From: Polyangiaceae bacterium
GTDB taxonomy: Bacteria; Myxococcota_A; Polyangia; Polyangiales; Polyangiaceae
NCBI GenBank assembly: GCA_019637295.1
Contig: JAHBVX010000003.1
Coordinates: forward strand, 744,001 to 808,000
Length of the DNA: 64,000 bases
Direction of reading: 5' to 3'
The translations under genes and the position numbers were made by a program. The notes beneath the pieces were generated by a model. The model worked only from the letters and a program-made list of their open reading frames with translations. It did not search any database and was not told the origin of the DNA. Within the stretch, counting starts at the first letter, position 1; every line of letters begins with the position of its first letter. This document shows, one piece after another, positions 53,966 to 62,989 of this stretch.

Positions 53966-54996
53966 GGCGAGGAGTCGCCCCCCTCCGTCGCGGCGGGACC
54001 CGCGTCGGCCGGTGGATCCCCCACCTGTCCCCGCAGCCGGGTCGTGCTCGCGGCCACGAGCATGGCGCTGTGAGCCTGGCCTTCGTGCTCCCACGACAGC
54101 CGCAACGAGCCCGTGGTCTGCAGGCGCCCGGCGATCAGCACCGCCGACAGGCGGTCCATCACCAGCTCGCCGCTGCCGTCCCCGCGATACTGCTCGACGG
54201 TCGCCGTATGCGCGGGGTCGAGCGGATGCGGCACCTCCTGACGCGGGGCCTCGTGGCGAACCCGGAGCGCGATCGTGACGCGATCCGCGGTCAGACGCGA
54301 GAAGGTCATCTCCGAGACTTGCCACAGTCGCACGTTCTGCAGCGTGATGCTCTCCCGGAAGCGCCACTTGGCTCCCACGCCCACGGGCTTGTGCGGCAAG
54401 CGAAACGGGAAGCGACGCTGCGAGTCCATCGTCGTATCGAGCAGTCTCTTCACGTCGGGCGTCGGAGGCTTGCCGCCGACGAGCTCCGTCTCCAGACTGG
54501 CGACCTCGCCGTCCTCCCCAACCAGTTGACGGATGACGAGGCCGCGCAGCCCAACGAGCGCGCCGTTCACTCCAGCCAGCGCGTCGGGAGCCAGCTCCTC
54601 GCTCTCGGCCCGCGCGTCATCGACCACGATGCGCTCCTCGACGAAGCGACGTTCACGACCGCCGTGCTCGCGCAGGACCGGATCTGCCATCCCTCGCAGC
54701 ACTTCGACACTCGAAACGAGCACGTGGGTCGGAGCGCGCAACGGGGGATGTCCGACGATGCCGAGGGAGGCGTCCACGCTCAGCTCCAGCCGGTAGCGCA
54801 GCCCGGCCCAACGCCCGACCTCCAGGCGATGGCGTGGCTCCGCCCCCTCGGAGACGATCTCGAGGGTGGAGTCGCTGTCGGCGGTGACCGTGCGCTGCGG
54901 CTCCTCGACCGGCGGCGGCTTATTTTCGCAGGTCCGTGAGCACGCCACCGACAGGGCGGCGACGAGCAGACACGGCTGCACGCGGGAGGACGTCAC
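53962..54996 (-). CDS. Lipoprotein, unknown function
   Basis: This 344-residue lipoprotein has a signal ending VAALSVACSRTCE (Cys near 19). The body is beta-rich with no recognised catalytic motif (LRYRLELSVDASLGIVG; VGVGAKWRFRESITLQ), loosely like outer-membrane or periplasmic substrate-handling proteins in myxobacteria. GTG 54996 was chosen because it gives a normal signal peptide; a longer reading would overlap the divergent TPP-enzyme gene. Translation is coupled to the membrane spermidine-synthase-like gene by a 4-base overlap, suggesting a shared pathway. Confidence 0.7.
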   Translation of the reverse strand: MTSSRVQPCLLVAALSVACSRTCENKPPPVEEPQRTVTADSDSTLEIVSEGAEPRHRLEVGRWAGLRYRLELSVDASLGIVGHPPLRAPTHVLVSSVEVLRGMADPVLREHGGRERRFVEERIVVDDARAESEELAPDALAGVNGALVGLRGLVIRQLVGEDGEVASLETELVGGKPPTPDVKRLLDTTMDSQRRFPFRLPHKPVGVGAKWRFRESITLQNVRLWQVSEMTFSRLTADRVTIALRVRHEAPRQEVPHPLDPAHTATVEQYRGDGSGELVMDRLSAVLIAGRLQTTGSLRLSWEHEGQAHSAMLVAASTTRLRGQVGDPPADAGPAATEGGDSSP

Positions 54997-55056
54997 GGCG
55001 ACGAGGACGCTACCACGGCGCTCCGGACTAGGGACCCTCGGCCGCAGCTCTCGGGG

Positions 55057-55062
55057 TATAGT
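55057..55062 (+). promoter_or_regulatory. TATAGT -10-like hexamer of the TPP-enzyme gene
   Basis: TATAGT ends 7 nt before ATG 55070 and there is no SD: a leaderless-type start. No clear -35. Confidence 0.45.
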
Positions 55063-55069
55063 CCCGCCC

Positions 55070-56698
55070 ATGGCACAGGTTCACGGCGGGCGGCTCGTCG
55101 CCCAGGCACTCAAGCGACACGGCATCGACCACGTCTTCACGCTCTGCGGCGGCCACATCCAGGCCATCTATGACGGCTGCTTGGACGAGGGCATCCGCGT
55201 CGTGGACACCAGACACGAGCAGACCGCGGGGCACGCCGCGGACGGCTACGCCCGAGTGACGGGTAGGCCCGGGGTCTGCCTGGTGACCGCCGGGCCAGGC
55301 ATCACGGACGTCGTCACGGCGGTGGCCAACGCGCAGCGCGCTGGTATCCCGATGATCTGCATCGGCGGCGCGGGGCCCAAGGCGCTGTGCGACATGGGCA
55401 GCCTGCAGGACATGGACTCGGTCACCTTGATGCGCCCCATCTCCAAGTGGAGCGTTCAGGTCCCCGAGGCGCGTCGCCTCAAGGAGTACATCGACAGCGC
55501 GTTCCGCATCGCCCAGTCCAACGTGCCGGGGCCGGTGTACCTGGAGATGCCGCTCGATCTGCTGATGAACTACGCTGAGGACGACGAGCCGGCTACCGCG
55601 CCCATGAAGCCGCCCCGACCCGCAGGCGACCCGAGCTCGATCGCGCGGGCCGCACAGCTCCTGCGCCAGGCCGAGCGCCCGAGCTTCCTGATCGGCGCTC
55701 AGATCCGCTGGAGCGACAACCGCGAGATCGTGCGCTCCTTCGCGGACGCCATCGCGGCGCCCTTCTTCCTCAACGGTATGGCCCGGGGCGCCCTGCCCTA
55801 CGCGCACGACGGGCTGTTCACGCGCTCGCGGCGCACCGCCCTACAAGAGAGCGACGTCGTCTTCGTCTTCGGCACGCCCTTCGACTTCCGGGTAGACTAC
55901 GGCCGCACGGGCACCTGGGGCGAGAGCACGAAGATCGTGCAGGTCGATCTGGACGGCAGCGAGCTCGGCCGCAACCGTGCCATCGACGTCGCCATCCACG
56001 GCGACAGCGGGCTGGTGCTGCAACAACTGCTCGACGCCGTCGGAAAGAAGGACGCCAGCGCGTGGCGCGCGCGGCTTCGAGAGCAAGAAGACAAGGCGCG
56101 TGCCAAGATGCGCGCGGAGATCGAGTCGAGCGGTGACCCGCCCAACCCGCTCTGGGTCTGCCACGAGGTTGGCAAGCGCCTCGGCAAGGAAGACATCGTG
56201 ATCGGCGATGGTGGCGACTTCGTCGCGACCGCCGCCTACACCATTCCGCTACAGTGGCCCCAGCTGTGGATGGATCCCGGACCCCTCGGCACCCTCGGCA
56301 TTGGTCCCGGATACGCCATGGCGGCGGCGCTCAGCCGCCCGCACGCCAAGACGGTGATCATGTACGGCGATGGTTCCTTTGGCCTGAATGGCCTCGAGTT
56401 CGAGGCCATGGCCCGCCAGAAGATCCCCGTCATCGCCGTGATCGGCAACGACGCCGCCTGGATGCAGATCCGGCGTGGACAGCTGGCGATGTACAGCGAG
56501 GATCGCGCCGTCGCGACCGCGCTCGAGTACACCCGCTACGACAAGGTCGTCGAGGCCGTGGGCGGCAAGGGCTTCTACGTGGAGAAGATGTCCGAGCTTG
56601 GTCCGGCCCTCGACGCGGCGTTCTCGGCGGGAGTACCCGCCTGCGTGAACGTGAAGATCGCCAGCAGCGAGTTCAGAAAGAACGCCATCAGCGTGTGA
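55070..56698 (+). CDS. TPP-dependent 2-hydroxyacyl-CoA lyase/acetolactate-synthase-like enzyme
   Basis: This 542-residue protein has the three-domain TPP fold: the N-terminal PYR domain with catalytic Glu in DTRHEQTAGHAADGYAR, a middle nucleotide-binding-like domain, and a C-terminal PP domain with the TPP motif YGDGSFGLNGLEFEAMAR ending in GNDAAW. The stretch VTAGPGITDVVTAVANAQRA followed by GSLQDMDSVTLMRP is closest, from memory, to ILVBL/HACL2-like and other 2-hydroxyacyl-CoA lyases rather than to biosynthetic acetolactate synthase. No regulatory ilvN subunit is adjacent. It is translationally coupled to the YceI-like lipoprotein by a GTGA overlap. Confidence 0.82.
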   Translation: MAQVHGGRLVAQALKRHGIDHVFTLCGGHIQAIYDGCLDEGIRVVDTRHEQTAGHAADGYARVTGRPGVCLVTAGPGITDVVTAVANAQRAGIPMICIGGAGPKALCDMGSLQDMDSVTLMRPISKWSVQVPEARRLKEYIDSAFRIAQSNVPGPVYLEMPLDLLMNYAEDDEPATAPMKPPRPAGDPSSIARAAQLLRQAERPSFLIGAQIRWSDNREIVRSFADAIAAPFFLNGMARGALPYAHDGLFTRSRRTALQESDVVFVFGTPFDFRVDYGRTGTWGESTKIVQVDLDGSELGRNRAIDVAIHGDSGLVLQQLLDAVGKKDASAWRARLREQEDKARAKMRAEIESSGDPPNPLWVCHEVGKRLGKEDIVIGDGGDFVATAAYTIPLQWPQLWMDPGPLGTLGIGPGYAMAAALSRPHAKTVIMYGDGSFGLNGLEFEAMARQKIPVIAVIGNDAAWMQIRRGQLAMYSEDRAVATALEYTRYDKVVEAVGGKGFYVEKMSELGPALDAAFSAGVPACVNVKIASSEFRKNAISV

Positions 56699-57351
56699 CC
56701 AAGTCCTTGTTGCCACTGCTACTCGCGCTGACCGGCTGCGCGAGCGCGGCGCCGCCGGCGACGGTGCTGGCAGGCACGGCTCCGAGTCAGCAGACCAGCG
56801 CGCCCGACGGATACTTCTGTGTGGACGCGGCCCGCTCGCGCTTCACGGCCGTGGCACGCGCGCTGGGCGTGCGCCACAGCGTGAGGGTCGTGGACTTCCG
56901 CGGCGCCGCGCAGGTCAGCGGCAGCCGTCCGGTCACGCTCTGGGTGGTCGCCGACCTGTCCACCGCGCAGGGCGACAGCGAGCTCCTCACCGGACTCTTG
57001 CGCTCCCGACGCTTCCTGTACGTCGAGCGCTACCCGAGGGCCCACTTCGAGTCGCTCGAGGTGCAGGCCAGCGACACCACGCATGAGGTCACCGGTCGCC
57101 TGACCCTGCGCGGCCGGTCGCAGGTGCTGGCCGTCACCGGCACCCACGAGCTGGTCACGGGCGGGGTCCGCGCACGGTCCCGCTTCTCCGTCCGCCGCGA
57201 GGACTTCGGCGTGCTGCCCGGCGCGCCCTACGAGTGGGTGCTCGGCAGCACCATCGACATCGAGCTCGATTTGCTGGCCCGCGAGTGCGACGCCAGCGCC
57301 AGCGAACCTCCGCAAGCCCCAGCCCCCGACCCGAGCGACAGCGAGCCGTGA
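56695..57351 (+). CDS. YceI-like lipoprotein
   Basis: This 218-residue lipoprotein has the signal SLLPLLLALTGCASA (Cys near 15). The rest fits the YceI lipocalin-like family: RFTAVARALGVRHSVRVVDFRGAAQVSG, then LLRSRRFLYVERYPRAHFESLEV, VTGRLTLRGRSQVLAVTG and SRFSVRREDFGVLPG, the last resembling the conserved YceI C-terminal strand. YceI proteins bind polyisoprenoid-like ligands in the periplasm. The GTG at 56695 overlaps the TPP-enzyme stop by four bases. Its pairing with a 2-hydroxyacyl-CoA-lyase-like enzyme is unusual. Confidence 0.8.
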   Translation: MTKSLLPLLLALTGCASAAPPATVLAGTAPSQQTSAPDGYFCVDAARSRFTAVARALGVRHSVRVVDFRGAAQVSGSRPVTLWVVADLSTAQGDSELLTGLLRSRRFLYVERYPRAHFESLEVQASDTTHEVTGRLTLRGRSQVLAVTGTHELVTGGVRARSRFSVRREDFGVLPGAPYEWVLGSTIDIELDLLARECDASASEPPQAPAPDPSDSEP

Positions 57352-57358
57352 CCGCAGC

Positions 57359-58738
<1,380 letters not shown>

Positions 58739-58747
58739 GGGCCAGGT

Positions 58748-58775
58748 TCTTAACCCGTTTTGTGTGGGTTAGAAA
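58748..58775 (-). promoter_or_regulatory. cbs promoter containing a TAACCC/GGGTTA dyad
   Basis: On the minus strand TTTCTA (58775-58770), a 16-bp spacer and TTAAGA (58753-58748) form a promoter candidate about 9 nt before the cbs ATG. The inverted repeat TAACCC-N9-GGGTTA (58751-58771) spans the space between the two boxes, the position expected for a repressor operator. Confidence 0.4.
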
Positions 58776-58807
58776 CCGTCGCTTGCGAAGCGCGCGGCGC
58801 GGCGTGG

Positions 58808-58825
58808 TAGGCTGCCACGAGCCTA
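58808..58825 (+). promoter_or_regulatory. TAGGCT-N6-AGCCTA dyad before the sigma-54 activator
   Basis: A perfect 6-bp inverted repeat ends one base before ATG 58827. It may be an autoregulatory operator or an mRNA hairpin covering the start; TAGGCT also resembles a -10. No SD is visible. Confidence 0.35.
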
Positions 58826-58826
58826 A

Positions 58827-60677
58827 ATGGCGACGCTTCGTTACTTTCCACCTCAGGGCCAGCCGGTGCTGGTGCCCATCCACAAGCCCCTGACCACCGT
58901 GGGCCGGGATCTGGGCAACGACGTCCACGTCCCTGACCCCAGCGTGTCCGATCACCACATCCAGATCGTCTTCAACGGGCGGGACTTCCAGCTGGAAGAG
59001 ATGGACCGCGTCGCGGAGATCCTGGTCAACGGCAAGAAGAAGCGCCGCGCTCGGCTGGTCCACGGCGACCGCATCCAGCTCGGCCGAGCGCAGCTCGGTT
59101 TCAGCATGATGAGCGAGCTGCCGCTGGTGGACGACTCCCACCCCGAGCAAGACTCGCCCAACGTCCTGGCCAGCGTCCGGCGCATGCACGCCTTCAGCGA
59201 GCGGCTGATGACCATGACCGGCGTGGACGAATTGCTCGAGGCGATGCTCGACGATCTGATCGAGCTCACGGGCGCCGCTCGCGGCGTCGTGCTGCTCGTC
59301 GATCCCAGCGACGGGGAGCAGGGCTCTCCGCGGGTGCGCGCGTCGCGCAACGTCAAACGGGAGACCATCGAAGACGCTTCGGGCGCCATCAGCGACAGCA
59401 TCGTGCGTCAGGTGGTGGAGACCAAGCGCCCGGTCATCGTCAGCGACGCGCTGACGGACACGACCTTCGGCAAGAGCGAGAGCGTGATCGCGCTCAAGCT
59501 GAGCAGCGTGATGTGCGTCCCCTTGCTGAGCCAAGGGGAGATCATCGGCGTCATCTACGTCGGCAACGACGAGGTGAAACACCTCTTCCACCGGGAGCAG
59601 CTCGACCTGCTCACCATCTTCGCGGGTCAGGCCTCGCTCATCGTGCAGAACGCCATGCTGCTCAGCGCCCTGCGCGCCGACCAAGAGAAGCTGAAGACGG
59701 AGCTGCTCGACAAGCGCTTCGGCGAGATCATTGGGGCGTGCCCCAGCATGATGGAGGTGTTCCGCAAGCTGCAGAAGGTCGCCGCCACGGACATCAGCGT
59801 GCTCATCACCGGCGAGACGGGTACGGGCAAAGAGCTCATCGCGCGTGAGCTGCATCGGCGCAGCAACCGCCACGACGGGCCCTTCGTGGTGGTCAACTGC
59901 GGCGCCATCCCGGAGAACCTGATGGAGAGCGAGATGTTCGGGCACGTGCGCGGCGCCTTCACCGGCGCCGTCGCCAGCCGCCCGGGCAAGTTCCAGCTCG
60001 CCGACGGGGGCACGCTGTTCCTGGACGAGATCGGCGAGCTCACCCTGCAGCTCCAGGTCAAGCTCTTGCGAGCACTCCAGGAGCGGGTGGTCTACCGCGT
60101 CGGCGACAGCAAGCCGGAGAAGTGCGACATCCGCATCGTGGCCGCGACCAACCGCGTGCTCGAGGAGATGATCAAGACTGGTGAGTTCCGCGAGGACCTC
60201 TTCTATCGCTTGAACGTGGTCAATCTCTGGCTTCCGCCCTTGCGCGAACGCGGCGACGACGTGCTGATCATCGCCAAGGCGTTGCTGAGCAAGTACGCGG
60301 ACGAGCTCGGCAGCGGAGTGCGTGGCTTCTCGCCCCAGGCGCTGGCCGCGATCAAGAAGCACGCCTGGCCCGGCAACATCCGACAGGTGGAGAACCGCAT
60401 CAAGAAGGCGCTCGTGCTGTGCGACAAGGCGCTCTTGCAGCCCGAAGACTTGGACCTGGGACCGGAGGCCATGGAGCCCATCGTGCCGCTCGAGAAGGCC
60501 AAGGAAGACTTCCAGCGTCGCTACGTGCTCGACGTCCTCGAGCGCAACAACGGCAATCGCACGCAGACCGCGCGGGACCTCGGCGTGGACCCGCGCACCA
60601 TCTTTCGCTACCTCGAGAAGGAACAGAACCCGATGCCGAGCGGCGCCGCTGGCGCGCCCACGGACCGAGACAGCTGA
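58827..60677 (+). CDS. FHA-GAF sigma-54-dependent transcriptional activator
   Basis: This 616-residue enhancer-binding protein has an N-terminal FHA domain (about 22-95; TTVGRDLGNDVHV, SDHHIQI), a GAF domain (about 130-280), a AAA+ domain (about 300-530) and a Fis-type helix-turn-helix (about 575-605; NRTQTARDLGVDPRTIFRYL). Walker A is GETGTGKE (about 329), the sigma-54-contacting loop GAFTGA is intact, and Walker B is GGTLFLDEIGE. It has no receiver domain: control is presumably by phospho-Thr binding of the FHA domain (kinase signalling) and a small ligand of the GAF domain. Such FHA activators are typical of myxobacteria. Confidence 0.94.
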   Translation: MATLRYFPPQGQPVLVPIHKPLTTVGRDLGNDVHVPDPSVSDHHIQIVFNGRDFQLEEMDRVAEILVNGKKKRRARLVHGDRIQLGRAQLGFSMMSELPLVDDSHPEQDSPNVLASVRRMHAFSERLMTMTGVDELLEAMLDDLIELTGAARGVVLLVDPSDGEQGSPRVRASRNVKRETIEDASGAISDSIVRQVVETKRPVIVSDALTDTTFGKSESVIALKLSSVMCVPLLSQGEIIGVIYVGNDEVKHLFHREQLDLLTIFAGQASLIVQNAMLLSALRADQEKLKTELLDKRFGEIIGACPSMMEVFRKLQKVAATDISVLITGETGTGKELIARELHRRSNRHDGPFVVVNCGAIPENLMESEMFGHVRGAFTGAVASRPGKFQLADGGTLFLDEIGELTLQLQVKLLRALQERVVYRVGDSKPEKCDIRIVAATNRVLEEMIKTGEFREDLFYRLNVVNLWLPPLRERGDDVLIIAKALLSKYADELGSGVRGFSPQALAAIKKHAWPGNIRQVENRIKKALVLCDKALLQPEDLDLGPEAMEPIVPLEKAKEDFQRRYVLDVLERNNGNRTQTARDLGVDPRTIFRYLEKEQNPMPSGAAGAPTDRDS

Positions 60678-60733
60678 GACGCGGGCACGACGCCGAACGC
60701 GACTTCGTGGCCGTTCTTGGCGCCTGCAAGTAG

Positions 60734-61567
60734 ATGCGCGACGAAGCCGACAACCTACTGCTCGAGCGAGCCCGCGCCGGCGACGCCCAGGCCCTCGAGG
60801 CATTGGTCGAGAGGTATCAGGCTCAGGTCTACCGATTCGGCATGAAGATGTGCCGCGACCCCGAGGACGCGAAAGACGTCCTGCAGGACACGCTGCTCTC
60901 CATGGCGCGCGGCATCCGGGACTTCCGCGGCGCGTCGTCGATCTCCACCTGGCTCTACACGATCGCCCGCAGTCACTGCATCAAGAAGCGGCGCAGGAGC
61001 AAGTTCGCCCCGCGGGACGCGCGATCACTCGACACCGACGTGCTCCCCGAGGGACGGCAGCTGGCCGATCCGGCGCAGAGCCCGGACGACACGCTCGCCG
61101 GCAGGCAGGTCGAGCACGCGCTCGAGCAGGCGATCCGCGGTCTCGAGCCCATGTACCGCGAGGTGCTTCTCCTTCGCGACGTGGAAGGGCTGACCGCGCC
61201 CGAGGTGGCCGAGGTCCTCGGCGTGTCCGTCCAGGCCGTCAAGAGCCGGCTTCATCGCGCTCGACGGTCCGTGCGGACGCAGGTCGCGCCCTTGCTCGGG
61301 GTTCCGACGGACGGCCCAGCGGCGCCCGGCACGTGTCCCGACGTCGTGACCCTCTTCTCGCAGCACCTCGAGGACGAGATCAGCGCGGAGCGCTGCGCCG
61401 AGATGGAACGTCACCTTCGAGCCTGCGACCGCTGCCGCGGCACCTGCGACTCCCTCGAGCGAACGCTCGCGCTCTGCCGCACGACCGGCCGAGTGGCCGA
61501 GGTGCCGGCCTCGGTCCAGGCGTCGGTCAAGGTCGCCCTGCGAGACTTCCTCGCTGACCACGCCTGA
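60734..61567 (+). CDS. ECF sigma factor with fused zinc-finger anti-sigma-like domain
   Basis: This 277-residue protein has an N-terminal ECF sigma factor: region 2 (about 10-80; DAKDVLQDTLLSMARGIRDFRG, STWLYTIARSHCIKKRR) and region 4 (about 125-185; REVLLLRDVEGLTAPEVAEVLGVSVQAVKSRLHRAR). A C-terminal extension (about 200-277) has LFSQHLEDEISAE, then MERHLRACDRCRGTCD, the H-x3-C-x2-C zinc pattern of zf-HC2 anti-sigma factors. No separate anti-sigma gene is adjacent, so inhibition may be built in. It starts 56 bp after the sigma-54 activator and 44 bp before the thioredoxin operon. Confidence 0.92.
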   Translation: MRDEADNLLLERARAGDAQALEALVERYQAQVYRFGMKMCRDPEDAKDVLQDTLLSMARGIRDFRGASSISTWLYTIARSHCIKKRRRSKFAPRDARSLDTDVLPEGRQLADPAQSPDDTLAGRQVEHALEQAIRGLEPMYREVLLLRDVEGLTAPEVAEVLGVSVQAVKSRLHRARRSVRTQVAPLLGVPTDGPAAPGTCPDVVTLFSQHLEDEISAERCAEMERHLRACDRCRGTCDSLERTLALCRTTGRVAEVPASVQASVKVALRDFLADHA

Positions 61568-61601
61568 ACCCTTTCCCGGACCCGCGGCTCTACCCGAGCA
61601 T

Positions 61602-61606
61602 GGAGG
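61602..61606 (+). promoter_or_regulatory. RBS deciding the thioredoxin start
   Basis: GGAGG lies 5 nt before ATG 61612. The ATG at 61600 overlaps this SD, so 61612 is the likely start. Confidence 0.6.
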
Positions 61607-61611
61607 CCACG

Positions 61612-62010
61612 ATGGCGACCGTGCAAGTGACCGAGAGAACCTTCGAAGCGACCGTCAAACAGGGCATCGTGCTGCTCGATTTCTGGGCGGCGTGGTGCGG
61701 CCCGTGTCGCGCGTTCGCGCCCGTCTTCGAGGCCGCGGCGAGACGCCACCCCGACGTGGTGTTCGGCAAGGTCGACACCGAGGCCGAGCCTGGTCTGGCC
61801 GCCGCCTTCCGGGTTCGGGCCATCCCGACGTTGATGGTCTTGCGCGACGGTGTCCTGCTGGCCGCACAGCCCGGCGCGATCCCTGCGGCGGCGCTCGACG
61901 AGCTGGTCGAGAAGGTCCGCAGGCTGGACATGAACGAGGTGCGTCGCAGCCTCGACGAGGAGCAGAACGCGGGCGCGGCGCCGCGGGCAGCCCGAGCGGG
62001 AGGTGCGTGA
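61612..62010 (+). CDS. Thioredoxin
   Basis: This 132-residue thioredoxin-fold protein has the canonical active site DFWAAWCGPC (Cys29, Cys32) and the cis-Pro segment RAIPTLMVLRDG. A C-terminal extension of about 25 residues (DMNEVRRSLDEEQNAG, then Ala/Arg-rich) is longer than in plain thioredoxins. No signal peptide, so a cytoplasmic disulfide reductase. Its stop overlaps the next start as TGATG, within a three-gene operon. Confidence 0.93.
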   Translation: MATVQVTERTFEATVKQGIVLLDFWAAWCGPCRAFAPVFEAAARRHPDVVFGKVDTEAEPGLAAAFRVRAIPTLMVLRDGVLLAAQPGAIPAAALDELVEKVRRLDMNEVRRSLDEEQNAGAAPRAARAGGA

Positions 62011-62201
62011 TGTGCCGTCGAGTCGACTGCGCCAAGTGCGGTCAGCCCACCTTCGCTGGTTGCGGCGCACATGTAGAGCAAGTCCTCGCCGACGTCTCGC
62101 CTCGCGACCGCTGCCGCTGCCGCGAGAGCCGGCAGACCGACGCCGCTCCCGAGCTCCGAACCGAGCGACGCTCGTGGCTTCGCGGCCTTTTCGTCAAATG
62201 A
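62010..62201 (+). CDS. Small Cys-rich protein (CGAHV motif), putative zinc binding
   Basis: This 63-residue protein begins MCRRVDCAKCGQPTFAGCG, continues AHVEQVLADV, and has a late C-R-C (RCRC). I recognise this C-x2-CGKPT-x2-GCG-x-HV-x2-VL pattern from short conserved proteins found in many bacteria. The cysteine/histidine spacing suggests a structural zinc; function is unknown. Start and stop overlap with thioredoxin (TGATG) and GGGAGG lies upstream, so it is coupled to the redox gene. Confidence 0.75.
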   Translation: MCRRVDCAKCGQPTFAGCGAHVEQVLADVSPRDRCRCRESRQTDAAPELRTERRSWLRGLFVK

Positions 62202-62226
62202 CGAGGCTCGGAACGAGAGGATGACC

Positions 62227-62610
62227 ATGACTGCATTTGGAATTCGCAAGACGCTCCAGGTCACCTACGACGAGGCGCTCGCCCGCGTGCGCGAGGCCCT
62301 CGAGTCGGAGGGGTTCGGCGTGCTCACGGAGATCGACGTTCAGAGCACCCTCGCGCGCAAGCTCGGGGTCGACTTTCGGCGCTACCAGATCCTGGGCGCG
62401 TGCAACCCGCCCTTCGCCCACGAGGCGCTCAGCGCGGACCTCGAGCTCGGACTCCTGCTACCGTGCAACGTCGTCGTCTACGAGGATGACGACCGACATG
62501 CAGTCGTACTGGCGATCGACCCGACCAAGACCATGGCGGGCACCGCACACATCGAGCTCGCCGAGACGGTCAAGGAGAAGCTCTCTCGGGTGCTCGCGAA
62601 GCTCCGATGA
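62227..62610 (+). CDS. DUF302 domain protein
   Basis: This 127-residue protein matches the DUF302 fold throughout: YDEALARVREALESEGFGVLTEIDVQ, LARKLGVDFRRYQILGACNPPFAHEAL, LGLLLPCNVVVYED. The Cys in GACNP and the LPCNV Cys are the usual conserved positions. The family's biochemical role is unresolved; members often sit with thioredoxins, metal transporters and stress genes. ATG 62227 is better spaced from GAGAGG than ATG 62221. Last gene of the thioredoxin operon. Confidence 0.88.
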   Translation: MTAFGIRKTLQVTYDEALARVREALESEGFGVLTEIDVQSTLARKLGVDFRRYQILGACNPPFAHEALSADLELGLLLPCNVVVYEDDDRHAVVLAIDPTKTMAGTAHIELAETVKEKLSRVLAKLR

Positions 62611-62614
62611 TGGC

Positions 62615-62851
62615 TCAATCGCGCCCGCTCGCGACGACCGCGCCGCCAGCGACCAGAGCCAGCAACGCGATGAAGGGCCACGGCGCCTCGCCCACGGGGC
62701 ACGAGCCCGTCTCGCAGGTCGCCAGCGCCACCACGGCGCTGATGCCGTAGGCCGCCGCGCCCGCCAGCAGCGCCGCGAGCAGGGCCATGCGGAGCCGCCG
62801 CGGCTCGAGCCCGCGCCGCGCGGGAGGGGGGGGGTGGAGCTGGGGGGGCAT
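62615..62851 (-). CDS. Small two-helix membrane protein
   Basis: This 78-residue protein has a basic Pro-rich N-terminus, a helix (MALLAALLAGAAAYGISAVVALA), a short loop with two cysteines (TCETGSCPVG) and a second helix (FIALLALVAGGAVVAS). Third-position GC and the hydrophobic pattern support coding on the minus strand. No family recognised. ATG 62788 is an alternative start. Convergent with the DUF302 gene (4-bp gap). Confidence 0.5.
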   Translation of the reverse strand: MPPQLHPPPPARRGLEPRRLRMALLAALLAGAAAYGISAVVALATCETGSCPVGEAPWPFIALLALVAGGAVVASGRD

Positions 62852-62954
62852 GCGACCTGTGGTGGGTGGGAGCCTGCACGTGACCAATGGGTTCGGCGTC
62901 GGCGCGACTCTACTCGGCGAGAGCCGATCCAGCCTGACCCTGTTCGCCGCCGCG

Positions 62955-62983
62955 TTGGCTCGCCGCCCGGGCCGCGGTAGACT
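62955..62983 (+). promoter_or_regulatory. Promoter of the VWA lipoprotein gene
   Basis: TTGGCT (62955-62960), a 17-bp spacer and TAGACT (62978-62983), ending 6 nt before ATG 62990 with no SD: the clearest leaderless-type promoter in the window. Confidence 0.5.
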
Positions 62984-62989
62984 CCTCGC

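Noticed and set aside
55070-56698. Biosynthetic acetolactate synthase IlvB
   Set aside because: No ilvN or ilvC neighbour, and key stretches resemble the 2-hydroxyacyl-CoA-lyase/ILVBL branch.
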